Shown: piece after piece, positions 31,305 through 40,063 of the stretch
Layout of the letters: each line of letters starts with the position of its first letter
Position numbering within the stretch: position 1 is the stretch's first letter
Source: Pseudomonas mosselii
GTDB taxonomy: Bacteria; Pseudomonadota; Gammaproteobacteria; Pseudomonadales; Pseudomonadaceae
Assembly: GCF_019823065.1 (NCBI RefSeq)
Contig: NZ_CP081966.1
Span: 5,859,501 to 5,923,500, forward strand
Reading direction: 5' to 3'
Length of the DNA stretch: 64,000 bases
Made by a program: the position numbers and the translations under genes
Notes under the pieces: generated by a model
What the model saw: the letters and a program-made list of their open reading frames with translations, nothing else
Databases searched by the model: none
Told to the model about the DNA's origin: nothing

Positions 31305-33998
31305 ATGAAAAGCCAACCCGATGCCGCCAGCCGTGTGGCGGCCGAGGTCGTGACGCAGCTTCCCGTGCCCTCGCGGCTCGGCATGCTGCGTTTCGAGCGG
31401 CTGAACGAAGCCAGCTGGGCCATGCTTTACCTCGACCCGGCCTGCGACCGCCAGTTCGGCCTGCCCGCCGCCGAGCTCTGCGCCCTGATCGGTTCGCCCT
31501 ACGCCAGCCTCATGGAGCCAGAAGCACGCTACAAGCTGCACGACGAGATCCAGCTGCAGCTGGCTCAGCGCGGCTACTACCGGGTTAGCTACACCCTGCA
31601 CGCCTGCCCGGCGCCGCTGCGCCTGCTGGAGGTCGGGGAGAGCTACAAGCAGCACAACCGCCAGCTGCTGCGCGGCTACCTGACGGTGTTCGACGACCAC
31701 CGCCAGGACACCCCGGACCTCGACGCCAACGACCTGGAGTCGCGCAACAACCGCCTGCAACTGGCCCTGCAACTGAACCAGCGCGCCCAACAAGAGCAAC
31801 TCGAACACCTGGAGCGGGTTCGCGCCCAGCAGGACCTGATCCTGCGCCTGGCGCGCCAGCGCTACAGCATCGGCAACTCGCTGCTCGAAGCCGCCGAGCT
31901 GATCACCCGCAGTGCCTGCGAGATCTACAAGGTCGACTGCGCCAGCATCTGGTACCTGAACGACCAGCGCCTGGAGCCGATCAGCGCGTGGTATAGCCGC
32001 GACCAACAGCACCGCATGCCCGAGGCGATCGACGCCAGCCGCTTTCCGGACTATCTGGAAGCCCTGCACGCCAGCCGCGCCATCGACGCCCACAACGCCA
32101 GCCACGACCCGCGCACCCGCGAGATGGCCGAATCGCTGTACAGCACCGACGACAACGCCATGCTCGATGCCAGTGTCCGCATCGACGGCCAAGTGGTCGG
32201 CGTGCTGTGCCTGGAGCAGACCGGCCAGCCACGGGCCTGGCAGTCGGACGAGATCGCCTTCGCCGGCGAGCTGGCCGACCAGTTCGCCCAAGTCATCAAC
32301 AACCACAACCGGCGTACCGCCGCCAGCGCCCTGCACCTGTTCCAGCGCGCCGTGGAACAGAGCGCCAGCGCCTTCCTGCTGGTCAACCGCGACGGCGTGG
32401 TGGAATACGTCAACCCCAGCTTCACCGCGATCACCCAGTACAGCACCGAGGAGGTCCAGGGCCATCACCTGGCCGAACTGCCGGCGCTGGAAAACTTGAG
32501 CGAGCTGCTGTTCGACTCACCGTCCAGCCTGGCCATGGGCAACAGCTGGCAAGGCGAGTTCAAAAGCCGGCGCAAGAACCTCGAGCCCTACTGGGGCCAG
32601 CTATCGATCTCCAAGGTGTACGGCGACAACCGCGAGCTGACCCACTACATCGGCATCTACGAGGATGTCACCCAGACCAAGCTGGCCCAGCAGCGCATCG
32701 AGCGCCTGGCCTACACCGACAACCTGACCAACCTGGGCAACCGCCCGGCGTTCATCCGCAACCTCGACGAGCGCTTCGCCCGCGACAGCGCCAGCCCCAT
32801 CTGCCTGCTGCTGGTGGACATCGACAACTTCAAGCGGATCAACGACAGCCTCGGCCACCAGACCGGCGACAAGCTGCTGATCAGCCTGGCCCGGCGCCTG
32901 CGCAACAGCCTGGCCAACGGCGGCAGCCTGGCGCGCTTCGCCAGCAACGAGTTCGCCGTGCTGCTGGACGACACCAGCCTGGAAGATGGCCAGGGCGTCG
33001 CCCACCAGTTGCTGCGCACCCTCGACAAACCAATGTTCGTCGACAACCAGCTGATCAACGTCACCGCCTCCGTGGGCCTGGCCTGCGCGCCGCTGCACGG
33101 CAGCGACCCGGCCACGTTGATGAAAAACGCGGGCCTGGCCCTGCACAAGGCCAAGGCCAACGGCAAGCACCAGGTCCAGGTGTTCACCGAAGTGCTCAAC
33201 GCCGAGGCCAGCTACAAGCTGTTCGTCGAGAACAACCTGCGCCGCGCCCTGACCCAGAACGAACTGGAAGTGTTCTACCAGCCCAAGCTGTGCCTGCGCA
33301 GCGGCCGCCTGCTCGGCCTGGAGGCGCTGCTGCGCTGGAACCACCCCGAGCGCGGCATGATCCGCCCCGACCAGTTCATCAGCGTGGCCGAGGAAACCGG
33401 CCTGATCATCCCCATCGGCAAGTGGGTGGTGCGCCAATCCTGCCGCATGAGCCAGCAGTTGCGCGAAGCCGGCTTCGGCAACCTGCACGTGGCCATCAAC
33501 CTGTCGCCCAAACAGTTCTCCGATCCCGAGCTGGTCAGTTCGATCGGCAGCATCCTCAAGGAAGAAGCCCTGCCGCCGCACCTGCTGGAGCTGGAACTGA
33601 CCGAAGGCCTGCTGCTGGAAGCCACCGAGGACACCCACCGCCAGCTCGACGAGCTCAAGGCCCTGGGCCTGACCCTGGCCATGGACGACTTCGGCACCGG
33701 CTACTCGTCGCTGAGCTACCTGAAGAAGTTCCCGATCGACATCATCAAGATCGACCGCAGCTTCATCAACGAGATCCCCGACAACCAGGACGACATGGAG
33801 ATCACCTCGGCGGTGGTGGCCATGGCCCACAACCTCAAGCTCAAGGTGGTCGCCGAAGGAATCGAGACGCCCGAGCAGCTGGCGTTCCTGCGCCGGCACC
33901 GCTGCGACGTCGGCCAGGGCTACCTGTTCGACCGGCCGATTCCGGGGCGCGAGCTGAACGACAAGCTGCGCCGCTACCCGCGTGGGCCGGTGGACTGA
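31305..33998 (+). CDS. dipA: DipA-type c-di-GMP phosphodiesterase (GAF-PAS-GGDEF-EAL)
   Basis: An 897-residue signalling protein, homologue of P. aeruginosa DipA/PA5017 by position after aceF and before msrA. It has an N-terminal PAS-like region (about 25-130), a coiled stretch (about 145-180), GAF (about 185-335), PAS (345-460, NRDGVVEYVNPSFTAITQYS), GGDEF-fold (465-625) and EAL (about 640-885). The GGDEF signature is degenerate (ASNEF, residues 546-550), so cyclase activity is not expected. The EAL motif is intact (E673-A-L in GLEALLRW), with DDFGTGYSSL downstream, so it should hydrolyse c-di-GMP. The ATG at 31305 (MKSQPDAA) is preferred to one 41 codons upstream, whose leader is low-complexity and starts near the REP repeat. 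Confidence 0.9.
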   Translation: MKSQPDAASRVAAEVVTQLPVPSRLGMLRFERLNEASWAMLYLDPACDRQFGLPAAELCALIGSPYASLMEPEARYKLHDEIQLQLAQRGYYRVSYTLHACPAPLRLLEVGESYKQHNRQLLRGYLTVFDDHRQDTPDLDANDLESRNNRLQLALQLNQRAQQEQLEHLERVRAQQDLILRLARQRYSIGNSLLEAAELITRSACEIYKVDCASIWYLNDQRLEPISAWYSRDQQHRMPEAIDASRFPDYLEALHASRAIDAHNASHDPRTREMAESLYSTDDNAMLDASVRIDGQVVGVLCLEQTGQPRAWQSDEIAFAGELADQFAQVINNHNRRTAASALHLFQRAVEQSASAFLLVNRDGVVEYVNPSFTAITQYSTEEVQGHHLAELPALENLSELLFDSPSSLAMGNSWQGEFKSRRKNLEPYWGQLSISKVYGDNRELTHYIGIYEDVTQTKLAQQRIERLAYTDNLTNLGNRPAFIRNLDERFARDSASPICLLLVDIDNFKRINDSLGHQTGDKLLISLARRLRNSLANGGSLARFASNEFAVLLDDTSLEDGQGVAHQLLRTLDKPMFVDNQLINVTASVGLACAPLHGSDPATLMKNAGLALHKAKANGKHQVQVFTEVLNAEASYKLFVENNLRRALTQNELEVFYQPKLCLRSGRLLGLEALLRWNHPERGMIRPDQFISVAEETGLIIPIGKWVVRQSCRMSQQLREAGFGNLHVAINLSPKQFSDPELVSSIGSILKEEALPPHLLELELTEGLLLEATEDTHRQLDELKALGLTLAMDDFGTGYSSLSYLKKFPIDIIKIDRSFINEIPDNQDDMEITSAVVAMAHNLKLKVVAEGIETPEQLAFLRRHRCDVGQGYLFDRPIPGRELNDKLRRYPRGPVD

Positions 33999-34034
33999 CA
34001 GCGGCGCCAACCTCGGGCACTATAGGAACCATTC

Positions 34035-34111
34035 GGGCCTCACCGCCGACAGGCCGGCTCCCACAGTCGAACGCATAACCCTGAGGGAGCCGGCTTGCCG
34101 GCGATTGGGCC
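34035..34111. repeat. REP inverted pair between dipA and msrA
   Basis: A left arm ending in GGCCGGCTCCCACAG and a right arm beginning CTGAGGGAGCCGGC face each other across about 14 bp, with GGGCC and GGGCC ends. It is of the GCCGGCTTGCCGGC subtype, like the single copy at 9464. Confidence 0.78.
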
Positions 34112-34148
34112 AACACCTGTCCAACTGAAAAGACACAGAGGAACGGCC

Positions 34149-34817
34149 ATGGTCCTGCGTTCGGAAATCCTGGTGAACAAAAACGTCCTGCCCACCGCGG
34201 AACAGGCCCTGCCTGGCCGCGAAACCCCGATGACCCTGCCCGAGTTCCACTACGTGTTCGAAGGCACCCCGCTGCTCGGCCCGTTCTTCGAAGGCGACAT
34301 CGACTTCGCCATCTTCGGCCTGGGCTGCTTCTGGGGCGCCGAGCGCCGTTTCTGGCAGCGCGAAGGCGTGGTCAGCACCGTGGTCGGCTACGCCGGCGGT
34401 TTCACCCCCAATCCCACCTACGAGGAAGTCTGCTCGGGCCTGACCGGCCACACCGAGGTGGTGCTGGTGGTGTTCGACAAGAACCGGGTCAGCTACCGCG
34501 AGCTGCTGGCGATGTTCTGGGAGTTGCACAACCCGACCCAGGGCATGCGCCAGGGCAACGATGTCGGCACCCAGTACCGCTCGGCGATCTACTGCACCTC
34601 GCCGCAGCAGCTCGATGAAGCAAACGCGAGCAAGGCCGCCTTCCAGGCCGAGCTCGGCAAGGCCGGCTTCGGTGAGATCACCACCGAGATCGCCCAGGCG
34701 CCGACCGTGTACTTCGCCGAGGCCTACCACCAGCAGTACCTGGCCAAGAACCCGGAAGGCTACTGCGGCATCGGCGGCACCGGCGTGTGCCTGCCGCCCA
34801 GCCTGCAGGGCAACTGA
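34149..34817 (+). CDS. msrA: Peptide-methionine (S)-S-oxide reductase
   Basis: A 222-residue MsrA that repairs S-oxidised methionine in proteins. The catalytic GCFWGAER motif has Cys60, and the family blocks VVGYAGG, GHTEVV and [12 protein letters not shown] follow. C-terminal cysteines in [10 protein letters not shown] are candidates for recycling. The long N-terminal extension is usual for the E. coli-type enzyme. The start is the ATG at 34149, preceded by AGAGGAA; earlier in-frame codons run through the REP element. Three bases separate it from the GST gene. Confidence 0.95.
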   Translation: MVLRSEILVNKNVLPTAEQALPGRETPMTLPEFHYVFEGTPLLGPFFEGDIDFAIFGLGCFWGAERRFWQREGVVSTVVGYAGGFTPNPTYEEVCSGLTGHTEVVLVVFDKNRVSYRELLAMFWELHNPTQGMRQGNDVGTQYRSAIYCTSPQQLDEANASKAAFQAELGKAGFGEITTEIAQAPTVYFAEAYHQQYLAKNPEGYCGIGGTGVCLPPSLQGN

Positions 34818-34820
34818 GCC

Positions 34821-35435
34821 ATGATCCTGTTCCATTCGCCGCTGTCGCCATTCGTGCGCAAGGTGATGATCGTGCTGCACGAGACCGGCCAGTTGGACCG
34901 CGTCACCGTGCAGGGCGTGAACATCAGCCCGGTGAACGGCGACGCGCAGCTCAACCAGGGCAACCCGATCGGCAAGATCCCAGCCCTGCGCCTGGACGAC
35001 GGCAGCGTGCTGCACGACAGCCGGGTGATCTGCGAGTACCTCGACAGCCAGCACGTTGGCCTGCCGCTGATCCCCCGCGAGAGCTCGGCACGCTGGCGGC
35101 GTCTGACCCTGGCCTCTCAGGCCGACGCGATCATGGATGCGGCAGTGGCCACCCGCTACGAGACCTTCCTGCGCCCGGTGGACAAGCAGTGGGACGGTTG
35201 GGTGCAGGCACAGGGCGAGAAGATCCGCCGCAGCCTGGCGAGCCTGGAGCGCGAGCACCTGGCTGAGATCGCCTCGGGGTTCGATATCGCCGCGATCGGG
35301 GCGGCCTGTGCGTTGGGGTATCTGGACCTGCGCCAGCCTGAGTTCGATTGGCGTGGGCTGTATCCAGGGCTGGCGGCGTGGTATGCCGAGGTGGCAAAGC
35401 GACCGTCGATGGTGGCTACAGCTCCGTTAGCCTGA
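34821..35435 (+). CDS. Glutathione S-transferase family protein
   Basis: A 204-residue GST. The N-terminal thioredoxin-like domain ([21 protein letters not shown], with the likely catalytic Ser9) includes the cis-Pro motif GKIPAL and the glutathione gamma-Glu binding [11 protein letters not shown] helical C-terminal domain follows. It lies 3 bp after msrA and is probably cotranscribed, consistent with a shared role in oxidative-stress repair or detoxification. The substrate is unknown. Confidence 0.88.
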   Translation: MILFHSPLSPFVRKVMIVLHETGQLDRVTVQGVNISPVNGDAQLNQGNPIGKIPALRLDDGSVLHDSRVICEYLDSQHVGLPLIPRESSARWRRLTLASQADAIMDAAVATRYETFLRPVDKQWDGWVQAQGEKIRRSLASLEREHLAEIASGFDIAAIGAACALGYLDLRQPEFDWRGLYPGLAAWYAEVAKRPSMVATAPLA

Positions 35436-35446
35436 GACTGCGCCAG

Positions 35447-35466
35447 CGAGGGCTTCGCCCTCGTTT
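35447..35466 (+). terminator. Hairpin after the msrA-GST pair
   Basis: CGAGGGC and GCCCTCG pair across a TTC loop and are followed by TTT. It lies 11 bp after the GST stop. The T run is short, so it may be a weak terminator backed by the REP pair that follows. Confidence 0.55.
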
Positions 35467-35547
35467 CGCGACACAAGACCGCTCCTACAGAATTACGCGA
35501 TCGTCTGTGAGCGGCCTTGCGTCGCGAAAGGGCTGCAGAGCAGCCCC
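35465..35547. repeat. REP pair between GST and creD
   Basis: The left unit contains TTCGCGACACAAGACCGCTC and the right unit GAGCGGCCTTGCGTCGCGAA, inverted across about 15 bp, plus a GGGCTGCAGAGCAGCCCC hairpin on the right. It is of the CGCGACACAAGGCCGCTCC subtype, like the copy at 23.3 kb. The genes on either side are convergent. Confidence 0.8.
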
Positions 35548-35623
35548 AGAATTCACCTCGGTATCACAGGAAATAGCTGGCCAATCCTCACAGCCAACCA
35601 GCGCCCGATCTCTCTATCCTCCC

Positions 35624-36952
35624 TCATACGCCCCTCCCCACCCGCGACCAGTCCAGCCGACGGGTCAGCACCATGAACACACCCAGCAACCCGAAGCAAA
35701 GCAGCGAGCCCATCAGCAGGGCGTAGTCCTCGGCGCTGAGCAGCCCATAGAGCATCGCGTACAACGCCGCCAGTCCGGCCGCAAAGCCCACGCCACGCCC
35801 CTGGCTGCGCAGTACATGAACCAGATAGAAGCCGATCAGCAGCACGCATCCTGACGCCGACAGCCCGTAGGCCAGGCCAAACCCCAGGTGCTCGGACAGC
35901 GACAGCAACAGCAAGTAGAAGAACGCCAGGGCCACGCCCACCAGGATGTACTGCACCGGGTGCACGCTGAGGTTCTTGAGCACTTCGAACAGGAAGAAGC
36001 CGGCAAAAGTCAGGGCGATGAACAGCAGCGCATACTTGATCGCCCGTTCGCTCTTGAGGTACTGGTCCACCGGGTCGACGAAGCTGACGCCAAAAGCACG
36101 CTCGTTGAAATCACCGCACTTGCCGACGGTCGCGCAAAGGCGCATGGACTCTTCCAGGTTGGTGGCGAAGAACGAGGTCTGCCAGTGGGCGCTGAAGCCC
36201 TTCTCATCGATCGCCCGGCGGCTGGGCAAGTAGCTGCCGACGAAGCTCGGGTGCGGCCAGTTGGCGCGCATGTCTACCGTGGTGCTGCGGCCGACCGGCA
36301 GCACCGCCAGCTGGCCGGTGCCCAGCAGGGCCAGGTCGAAGGCGTAGTCGAACTCGCGGGCCTTCTGGTCGCTGAACTGCGGCAGGGCCACATGCACGCC
36401 ACCGGGCAACCAGTCGACGCCGCTGCCGGCCTCGAACGGCAGGCGCTGGTCATCCAGGGTGAGCTCCAGGCTGTTCTCGATGCCGCGAATGTCGCTGATG
36501 CCGACCATCAGGAACGGCTTGTCGAAGCGGTAGTCGTCGTAGTCCTTCTCGATCCCCCAGCGCTCAGGCAGCTTGAAGCGACCGCTGACCTGCCCCTTGG
36601 CATGGAACAGGCGCGCCTGGTAGATGCCGCGGGCGCGCAGCTCGGTATCGACACCGACATCCATCGCGAAGGTTTCCGGCAGGAAGTAGAGATTGCCGTG
36701 CATCGTGGTGGTCTCCTGGACGCTCGTGCCGTCCTTGTCGATCCAGCGCCGCTCGAACTTGCGATAGGGCACCACCAGTACCGGGCCGCTGACCAGCTGG
36801 TCGTAGCTGGAGCTCGCGGCGATCTCGCCCAGCACGTTGTTGCGCAGTTGCTGGCGTTCGTCGATCAGGCCGCCAATCATCAGCAAGGGGATCAGCAGCA
36901 GCAGGATCAGCACGGCGATCAGGCCGAGCTTGAAACCTAGGGTCTTGTTCAT
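35624..36952 (-). CDS. creD: Inner-membrane protein CreD
   Basis: A 442-residue inner-membrane protein of the CreD/CET family. It has one N-terminal helix (LGLIAVLILLLLIPLLMIGG), a large periplasmic domain, and about five helices in the last 150 residues. creD is the main target of CreBC in Enterobacteria and Pseudomonas and is linked to beta-lactam response and envelope stress; its biochemical role is unknown. It is downstream of creBC but separated by a 206-bp gap with a REP pair and a tandem repeat that could be a CreB site, so it is likely to have its own promoter. Confidence 0.93.
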   Translation of the reverse strand: MNKTLGFKLGLIAVLILLLLIPLLMIGGLIDERQQLRNNVLGEIAASSSYDQLVSGPVLVVPYRKFERRWIDKDGTSVQETTTMHGNLYFLPETFAMDVGVDTELRARGIYQARLFHAKGQVSGRFKLPERWGIEKDYDDYRFDKPFLMVGISDIRGIENSLELTLDDQRLPFEAGSGVDWLPGGVHVALPQFSDQKAREFDYAFDLALLGTGQLAVLPVGRSTTVDMRANWPHPSFVGSYLPSRRAIDEKGFSAHWQTSFFATNLEESMRLCATVGKCGDFNERAFGVSFVDPVDQYLKSERAIKYALLFIALTFAGFFLFEVLKNLSVHPVQYILVGVALAFFYLLLLSLSEHLGFGLAYGLSASGCVLLIGFYLVHVLRSQGRGVGFAAGLAALYAMLYGLLSAEDYALLMGSLLCFGLLGVFMVLTRRLDWSRVGRGV

Positions 36953-37017
36953 GGGGTAAGGCTCCGTTTGCGATGGGGGCAGTGTCTGCCCGCCGCGTGG
37001 AGCCCTCGGGGAGGAAA

Positions 37018-37039
37018 TGTGGAGATTGTGTGGAGATTG
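37018..37039 (-). promoter_or_regulatory. Perfect tandem 11-bp repeat upstream of creD, possible CreB site
   Basis: TGTGGAGATTG occurs twice without a gap (37018-37028 and 37029-37039), 66-87 bp upstream of the creD start. On the coding strand it reads CAATCTCCACA twice. OmpR-family regulators such as CreB bind 11-bp-spaced direct repeats (the enterobacterial cre tag is TTCAC-N6-TTCAC), so spacing and position fit. The base sequence differs from that tag. Confidence 0.5.
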
Positions 37040-37057
37040 CCTGGATGGCCACGCACC

Positions 37058-37146
37058 GTGGGAGCGGGCTTGCCCCGCGATGAGGCCCGATCAGGCAGTA
37101 ATGTTGCCTGGGCTGGCCACATCACGGGGCAAGCCCGCTCCCACAG
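37058..37146. repeat. REP pair between creC and creD
   Basis: The left unit (37058-37081) reads GTGGGAGCGGGCTTGCCCCG and the right unit (37121-37146) is its inverted copy, with about 39 bp between them. It may separate creBC transcription from creD. Confidence 0.82.
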
Positions 37147-37158
37147 GGTACCTGCCTC

Positions 37159-38592
37159 TCAGCTGAGTCGACGCGCAGGCAGCCACAATCTCACCCGCAC
37201 CCCACCCTCGACGTTGTTCACCGCCAGCCCCCCGCCATGCAACTGCATCACCTCGGCCACGAAGTTCAGCCCCAGCCCGGTGCTCTTGCGCCCGGTCCCG
37301 GGCCTTGGCAGCGAATAGAACCGCTCGCTGACCCGCCCCAGGGCGTACTCGGGAATCGGCTGCCCCTGGTTGAACAGGCTCAAGGCCACCCGCTCGCCGT
37401 CACGCTCCAGCTCGAAGGCCAGCGCGCCCCGCTCGGGGGTGAAATCCAGCGCGTTGTCCAGCAGGTTGGCCAAGGCCTGACGCATCAGGAACGGATCGCA
37501 CAGCAACCTGACGCCCGCCGGAATACGCTGGCGCACCTGCAACGCGGCGGTGTCGATCCTCGCGCCATGGGCCAGCAGCAGCTCGTCGATCAGCGCTGCC
37601 ACCGCCACCTGCTGCTCATCTTCCAATGCCTGCATCTGCTCGACCCGCGCCAGGTTGAGCAGGCGCTCGATCATCTGCTGCAGACGCTCGCTCTCGCGCT
37701 CGATGTTGCCGGCAAAGCGCGCTCGCTGCTCGTGCGGCATATCGCCCTGCAGTAGCTCCGAAGCACCTCGGATCGCCGCCAGCGGGCTCTTGAGCTCATG
37801 GGTGAGCGTGTGCACGTAGCGCTCGACATAGGCCTTGCCCTCCAGCTGGGTGCGCATGCGCTCCACCGCCGTCGCCAGCTGTAACAGCTCGCCGCCCTTG
37901 TAGTGCGGCAGCGCGGCGCGCTCGCCCTCGCTGACCGCCTGGGCGTAATGGGTGAGCCGGCGCAGCGAGCGGGTCAGCCACCACGACAAGGCCGCGCCGA
38001 CCAGCAGCCCCAGCACGATCAATCCCAGCCCGAGAATGAGCAGGCGCCGCTCGGAGCGGTCGATGTAGGGCTGCAATGAGCTGTTCGGCTTGGCCACGGT
38101 GACCACGCCGATGATCTGGCCCTGGTCGAGGATCGGCGCCGCTACATGCATCACCGAAGTGCTTTCGTCGTCCGGATCGCTGCGGGTCGAACGGGCGCCG
38201 TACTGGCCGCGCAGGGTCAGGTAGACATCATTCCAGCGTGAATAGTCCTTGCCCAGGTCCTGGCCGCTGGAGTCGAGCAGGACGATGCCCTTGGCGTCGG
38301 TCACGTAGATCCGGTGGCTGACCTGGTTCTTCGCCAGCCCCCAGATCTGCGCGCTGGGTCGCCGCTCGCCATAGGAGGCGAGCACCTGCGACAGGCGGCT
38401 CTGGTTCAGGGTGGCGTTCTTCACATCGTCGTGAAGGATCTCGGCCAGCAGGTTGGCGGTGTCCACCAGGGTTTCTTCCGATGATTGCCGCACCACCGGG
38501 CGTATCTGCTCGCGCACCGTGTTGAGCAGAAAGTAGCCCGCCAGGCCGACGAACAGGAAGTACACCAGGAAGATGCGGATGCCCAGGCGCAT
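37159..38592 (-). CDS. creC: Sensor histidine kinase CreC
   Basis: A 477-residue membrane kinase. It has an N-terminal helix (IFLVYFLFVGLAGYFLL), a periplasmic sensing region (about 30-180), a second helix (about 185-207, LLILGLGLIVLGLLVGAAL), HAMP, HisKA with H265 (LTHELKSPLAAIRG), and HATPase (N-box LANLLDNALDF and a late GLGLNFV). It forms the CreBC two-component system, tied to carbon catabolism in E. coli and beta-lactam response in Pseudomonas. The start overlaps the creB stop as TGATG. Confidence 0.93.
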   Translation of the reverse strand: MRLGIRIFLVYFLFVGLAGYFLLNTVREQIRPVVRQSSEETLVDTANLLAEILHDDVKNATLNQSRLSQVLASYGERRPSAQIWGLAKNQVSHRIYVTDAKGIVLLDSSGQDLGKDYSRWNDVYLTLRGQYGARSTRSDPDDESTSVMHVAAPILDQGQIIGVVTVAKPNSSLQPYIDRSERRLLILGLGLIVLGLLVGAALSWWLTRSLRRLTHYAQAVSEGERAALPHYKGGELLQLATAVERMRTQLEGKAYVERYVHTLTHELKSPLAAIRGASELLQGDMPHEQRARFAGNIERESERLQQMIERLLNLARVEQMQALEDEQQVAVAALIDELLLAHGARIDTAALQVRQRIPAGVRLLCDPFLMRQALANLLDNALDFTPERGALAFELERDGERVALSLFNQGQPIPEYALGRVSERFYSLPRPGTGRKSTGLGLNFVAEVMQLHGGGLAVNNVEGGVRVRLWLPARRLS

Positions 38593-39272
38593 CAGGCGTG
38601 CTCAGGGCTGTAGCTGTAGCCCAGGCCGCGGTGGGTCTGGATCGCCTCGGCGTCGGGCGCGACCTGGCGCAGCTTGGCGCGCAGGCTCTTGATATGGCTG
38701 TCGATGGTGCGCTCGTAGCCGACGTCCGAAGCCACGCCGAGGCCGTCGAGCAGCTGTTCACGGCTGAATACCCGGCGCGGTTGCGCAAGCAGGCTCTGTA
38801 GCAGGCGGAATTCGTGGCGGGTCAGCGTCAACGGCTGGCCACGGTAGCTGATGCGCATGGCCAGAGTGTCGAGCTGGAACGGCGTGCTTTCGCTGGCCGC
38901 GTCCAACCTGGGCGCCATGCGCTTGAGGATCGCCCGCACCCGCGCCGCCACCTCACGGGGGCTGAAGGGTTTGACCACGTAGTCGTCGGCACCGATCTCC
39001 AGGCCCAGCACCCGGTCGATCTCGGCGTCGCGGGCGCTGAGGAACATCACCGGCACCTCGCTGAAGCGGCGCAACTGGCGACAGGTCTCGAAACCGTTGA
39101 TGTCGGGCAGGCCGATGTCGAGGATCACCAGGTCGGCCGGACGCTGACGCTGCTGCTCGACGGCGGCGCTGCCGAGGGTCACCCACTCGGTGCTGTGGCC
39201 GTCGGCCTGCAGGGCGTAGACCAGGGTGTCGGCGATGGCGGATTCGTCTTCGACGATAAGGATGTGGGGCAT
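38592..39272 (-). CDS. creB: Response regulator CreB (OmpR family)
   Basis: A 226-residue regulator with a receiver domain (E8-D9 and phospho-acceptor D52 in VILDIGLPD, then VKPFSPRE) and a winged-helix DNA-binding domain (TRHEFRLLQSLL, YERTIDSHIKSLRAKL). The chosen ATG at 39272 gives MPHILIVEDE, the family start; an ATG six codons upstream lies nearer a repeat and adds an atypical leader. It is coupled to creC by overlap. The predicted DNA target is the tandem repeat before creD. Confidence 0.93.
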   Translation of the reverse strand: MPHILIVEDESAIADTLVYALQADGHSTEWVTLGSAAVEQQRQRPADLVILDIGLPDINGFETCRQLRRFSEVPVMFLSARDAEIDRVLGLEIGADDYVVKPFSPREVAARVRAILKRMAPRLDAASESTPFQLDTLAMRISYRGQPLTLTRHEFRLLQSLLAQPRRVFSREQLLDGLGVASDVGYERTIDSHIKSLRAKLRQVAPDAEAIQTHRGLGYSYSPEHA

Positions 39273-39274
39273 CT

Positions 39275-39373
39275 GAGCGGCAAGCCTCAAGCTGCAAGCT
39301 TCAAGTGAAAGCGGATCGCGGCAACTTACACCGATCCGCCGTTTCTTGCAGCTTGTCCCTTGTGGCTTGCCGC
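39275..39373. repeat. Long imperfect inverted repeat of the AAGCTGCAAG type
   Basis: Left blocks GCGGCAAGCC, CAAGCTGCAAG and AAAGCGGATCG pair with right blocks CGATCCGCCGTTT, CTTGCAGCTTG and GGCTTGCCGC across a loop near 39320-39330. It fills the 108-bp gap between creB and the retropepsin-like gene. A related element lies between gltB and gltD (44161-44221). It is not the REP type found elsewhere in the window. Confidence 0.65.
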
Positions 39374-39380
39374 TGCCGTA

Positions 39381-39881
39381 TCAGCAGTCCGGCTTGCCCG
39401 CCGTGAACTTCTTCGCCGGGTTCACCGCCGCCTTGAACTCGCGCAGGGCCTTGGCGCCCACCAGCAGCGGGTAGTTGAAGCTGCTGCGGTCGACCAGGTT
39501 GACCTCCACGGTTCGCTTCACATCGCCCAGGCACAGTTCCAGGTCGACCACCGGGCGGCGCGACAACTCGGGCGCGTCGCCTTCGTCTTCCTCGTCGGCG
39601 CGGTTCTTGATCTTGCTGATGCGCGCCAGCCTGTGTTCATAGACCTTTCCGTCAGCATCCTTGGTGGCCAGGCGGAAACGCACCCAATCCTCGCCGTCAC
39701 GGGTGAACTGCTCGATGTCCTTGGCCGACAGCGACGCAGTGTAGGCACCGGTGTCCATCTTGGCCTTCAGGGTTTCACCGATCTCCGGCAAGGCGATGTT
39801 CTCGTAGCGGCCATACAGGGTGGGCTCGGCGGCCATCGCCGGCAGCGCCAGAAGGGACAGCAGGGCAAGCAGGGGTTTCAC
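39381..39881 (-). CDS. Periplasmic retropepsin-like protein (PF05618 'Zn protease' family)
   Basis: A 166-residue protein with a signal peptide (MKPLLALLSLLALPAMAAEP, cleavage after about residue 18). The motif MDTGAYTASL carries the DTG triad of retropepsin-like aspartic peptidases; the C-terminal half has SFNYPLLVGAKALREF. The family was long labelled ATP-dependent zinc protease, but members have an aspartic-peptidase fold. A single Cys ends the chain (KPDC). Its role is unknown; family members are mostly periplasmic and single-domain. Confidence 0.82.
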   Translation of the reverse strand: MKPLLALLSLLALPAMAAEPTLYGRYENIALPEIGETLKAKMDTGAYTASLSAKDIEQFTRDGEDWVRFRLATKDADGKVYEHRLARISKIKNRADEEDEGDAPELSRRPVVDLELCLGDVKRTVEVNLVDRSSFNYPLLVGAKALREFKAAVNPAKKFTAGKPDC

Positions 39882-40063
39882 GGGGCAGGCTTCCTTGAGA
39901 GGGGTCAGTGCTTAGACTGCGCAGGCAGGATAGGTTCGTTGCAACAGGGTAAACAACACAATGTGAAACATTTGTCCCAGTTAATGGCCGTACGACGTTT
40001 GGCTAAGGGCCAGACCCTGCTTATCATTGCCAACCGTTCACCTTACACAACAAGAGTCCCTTT

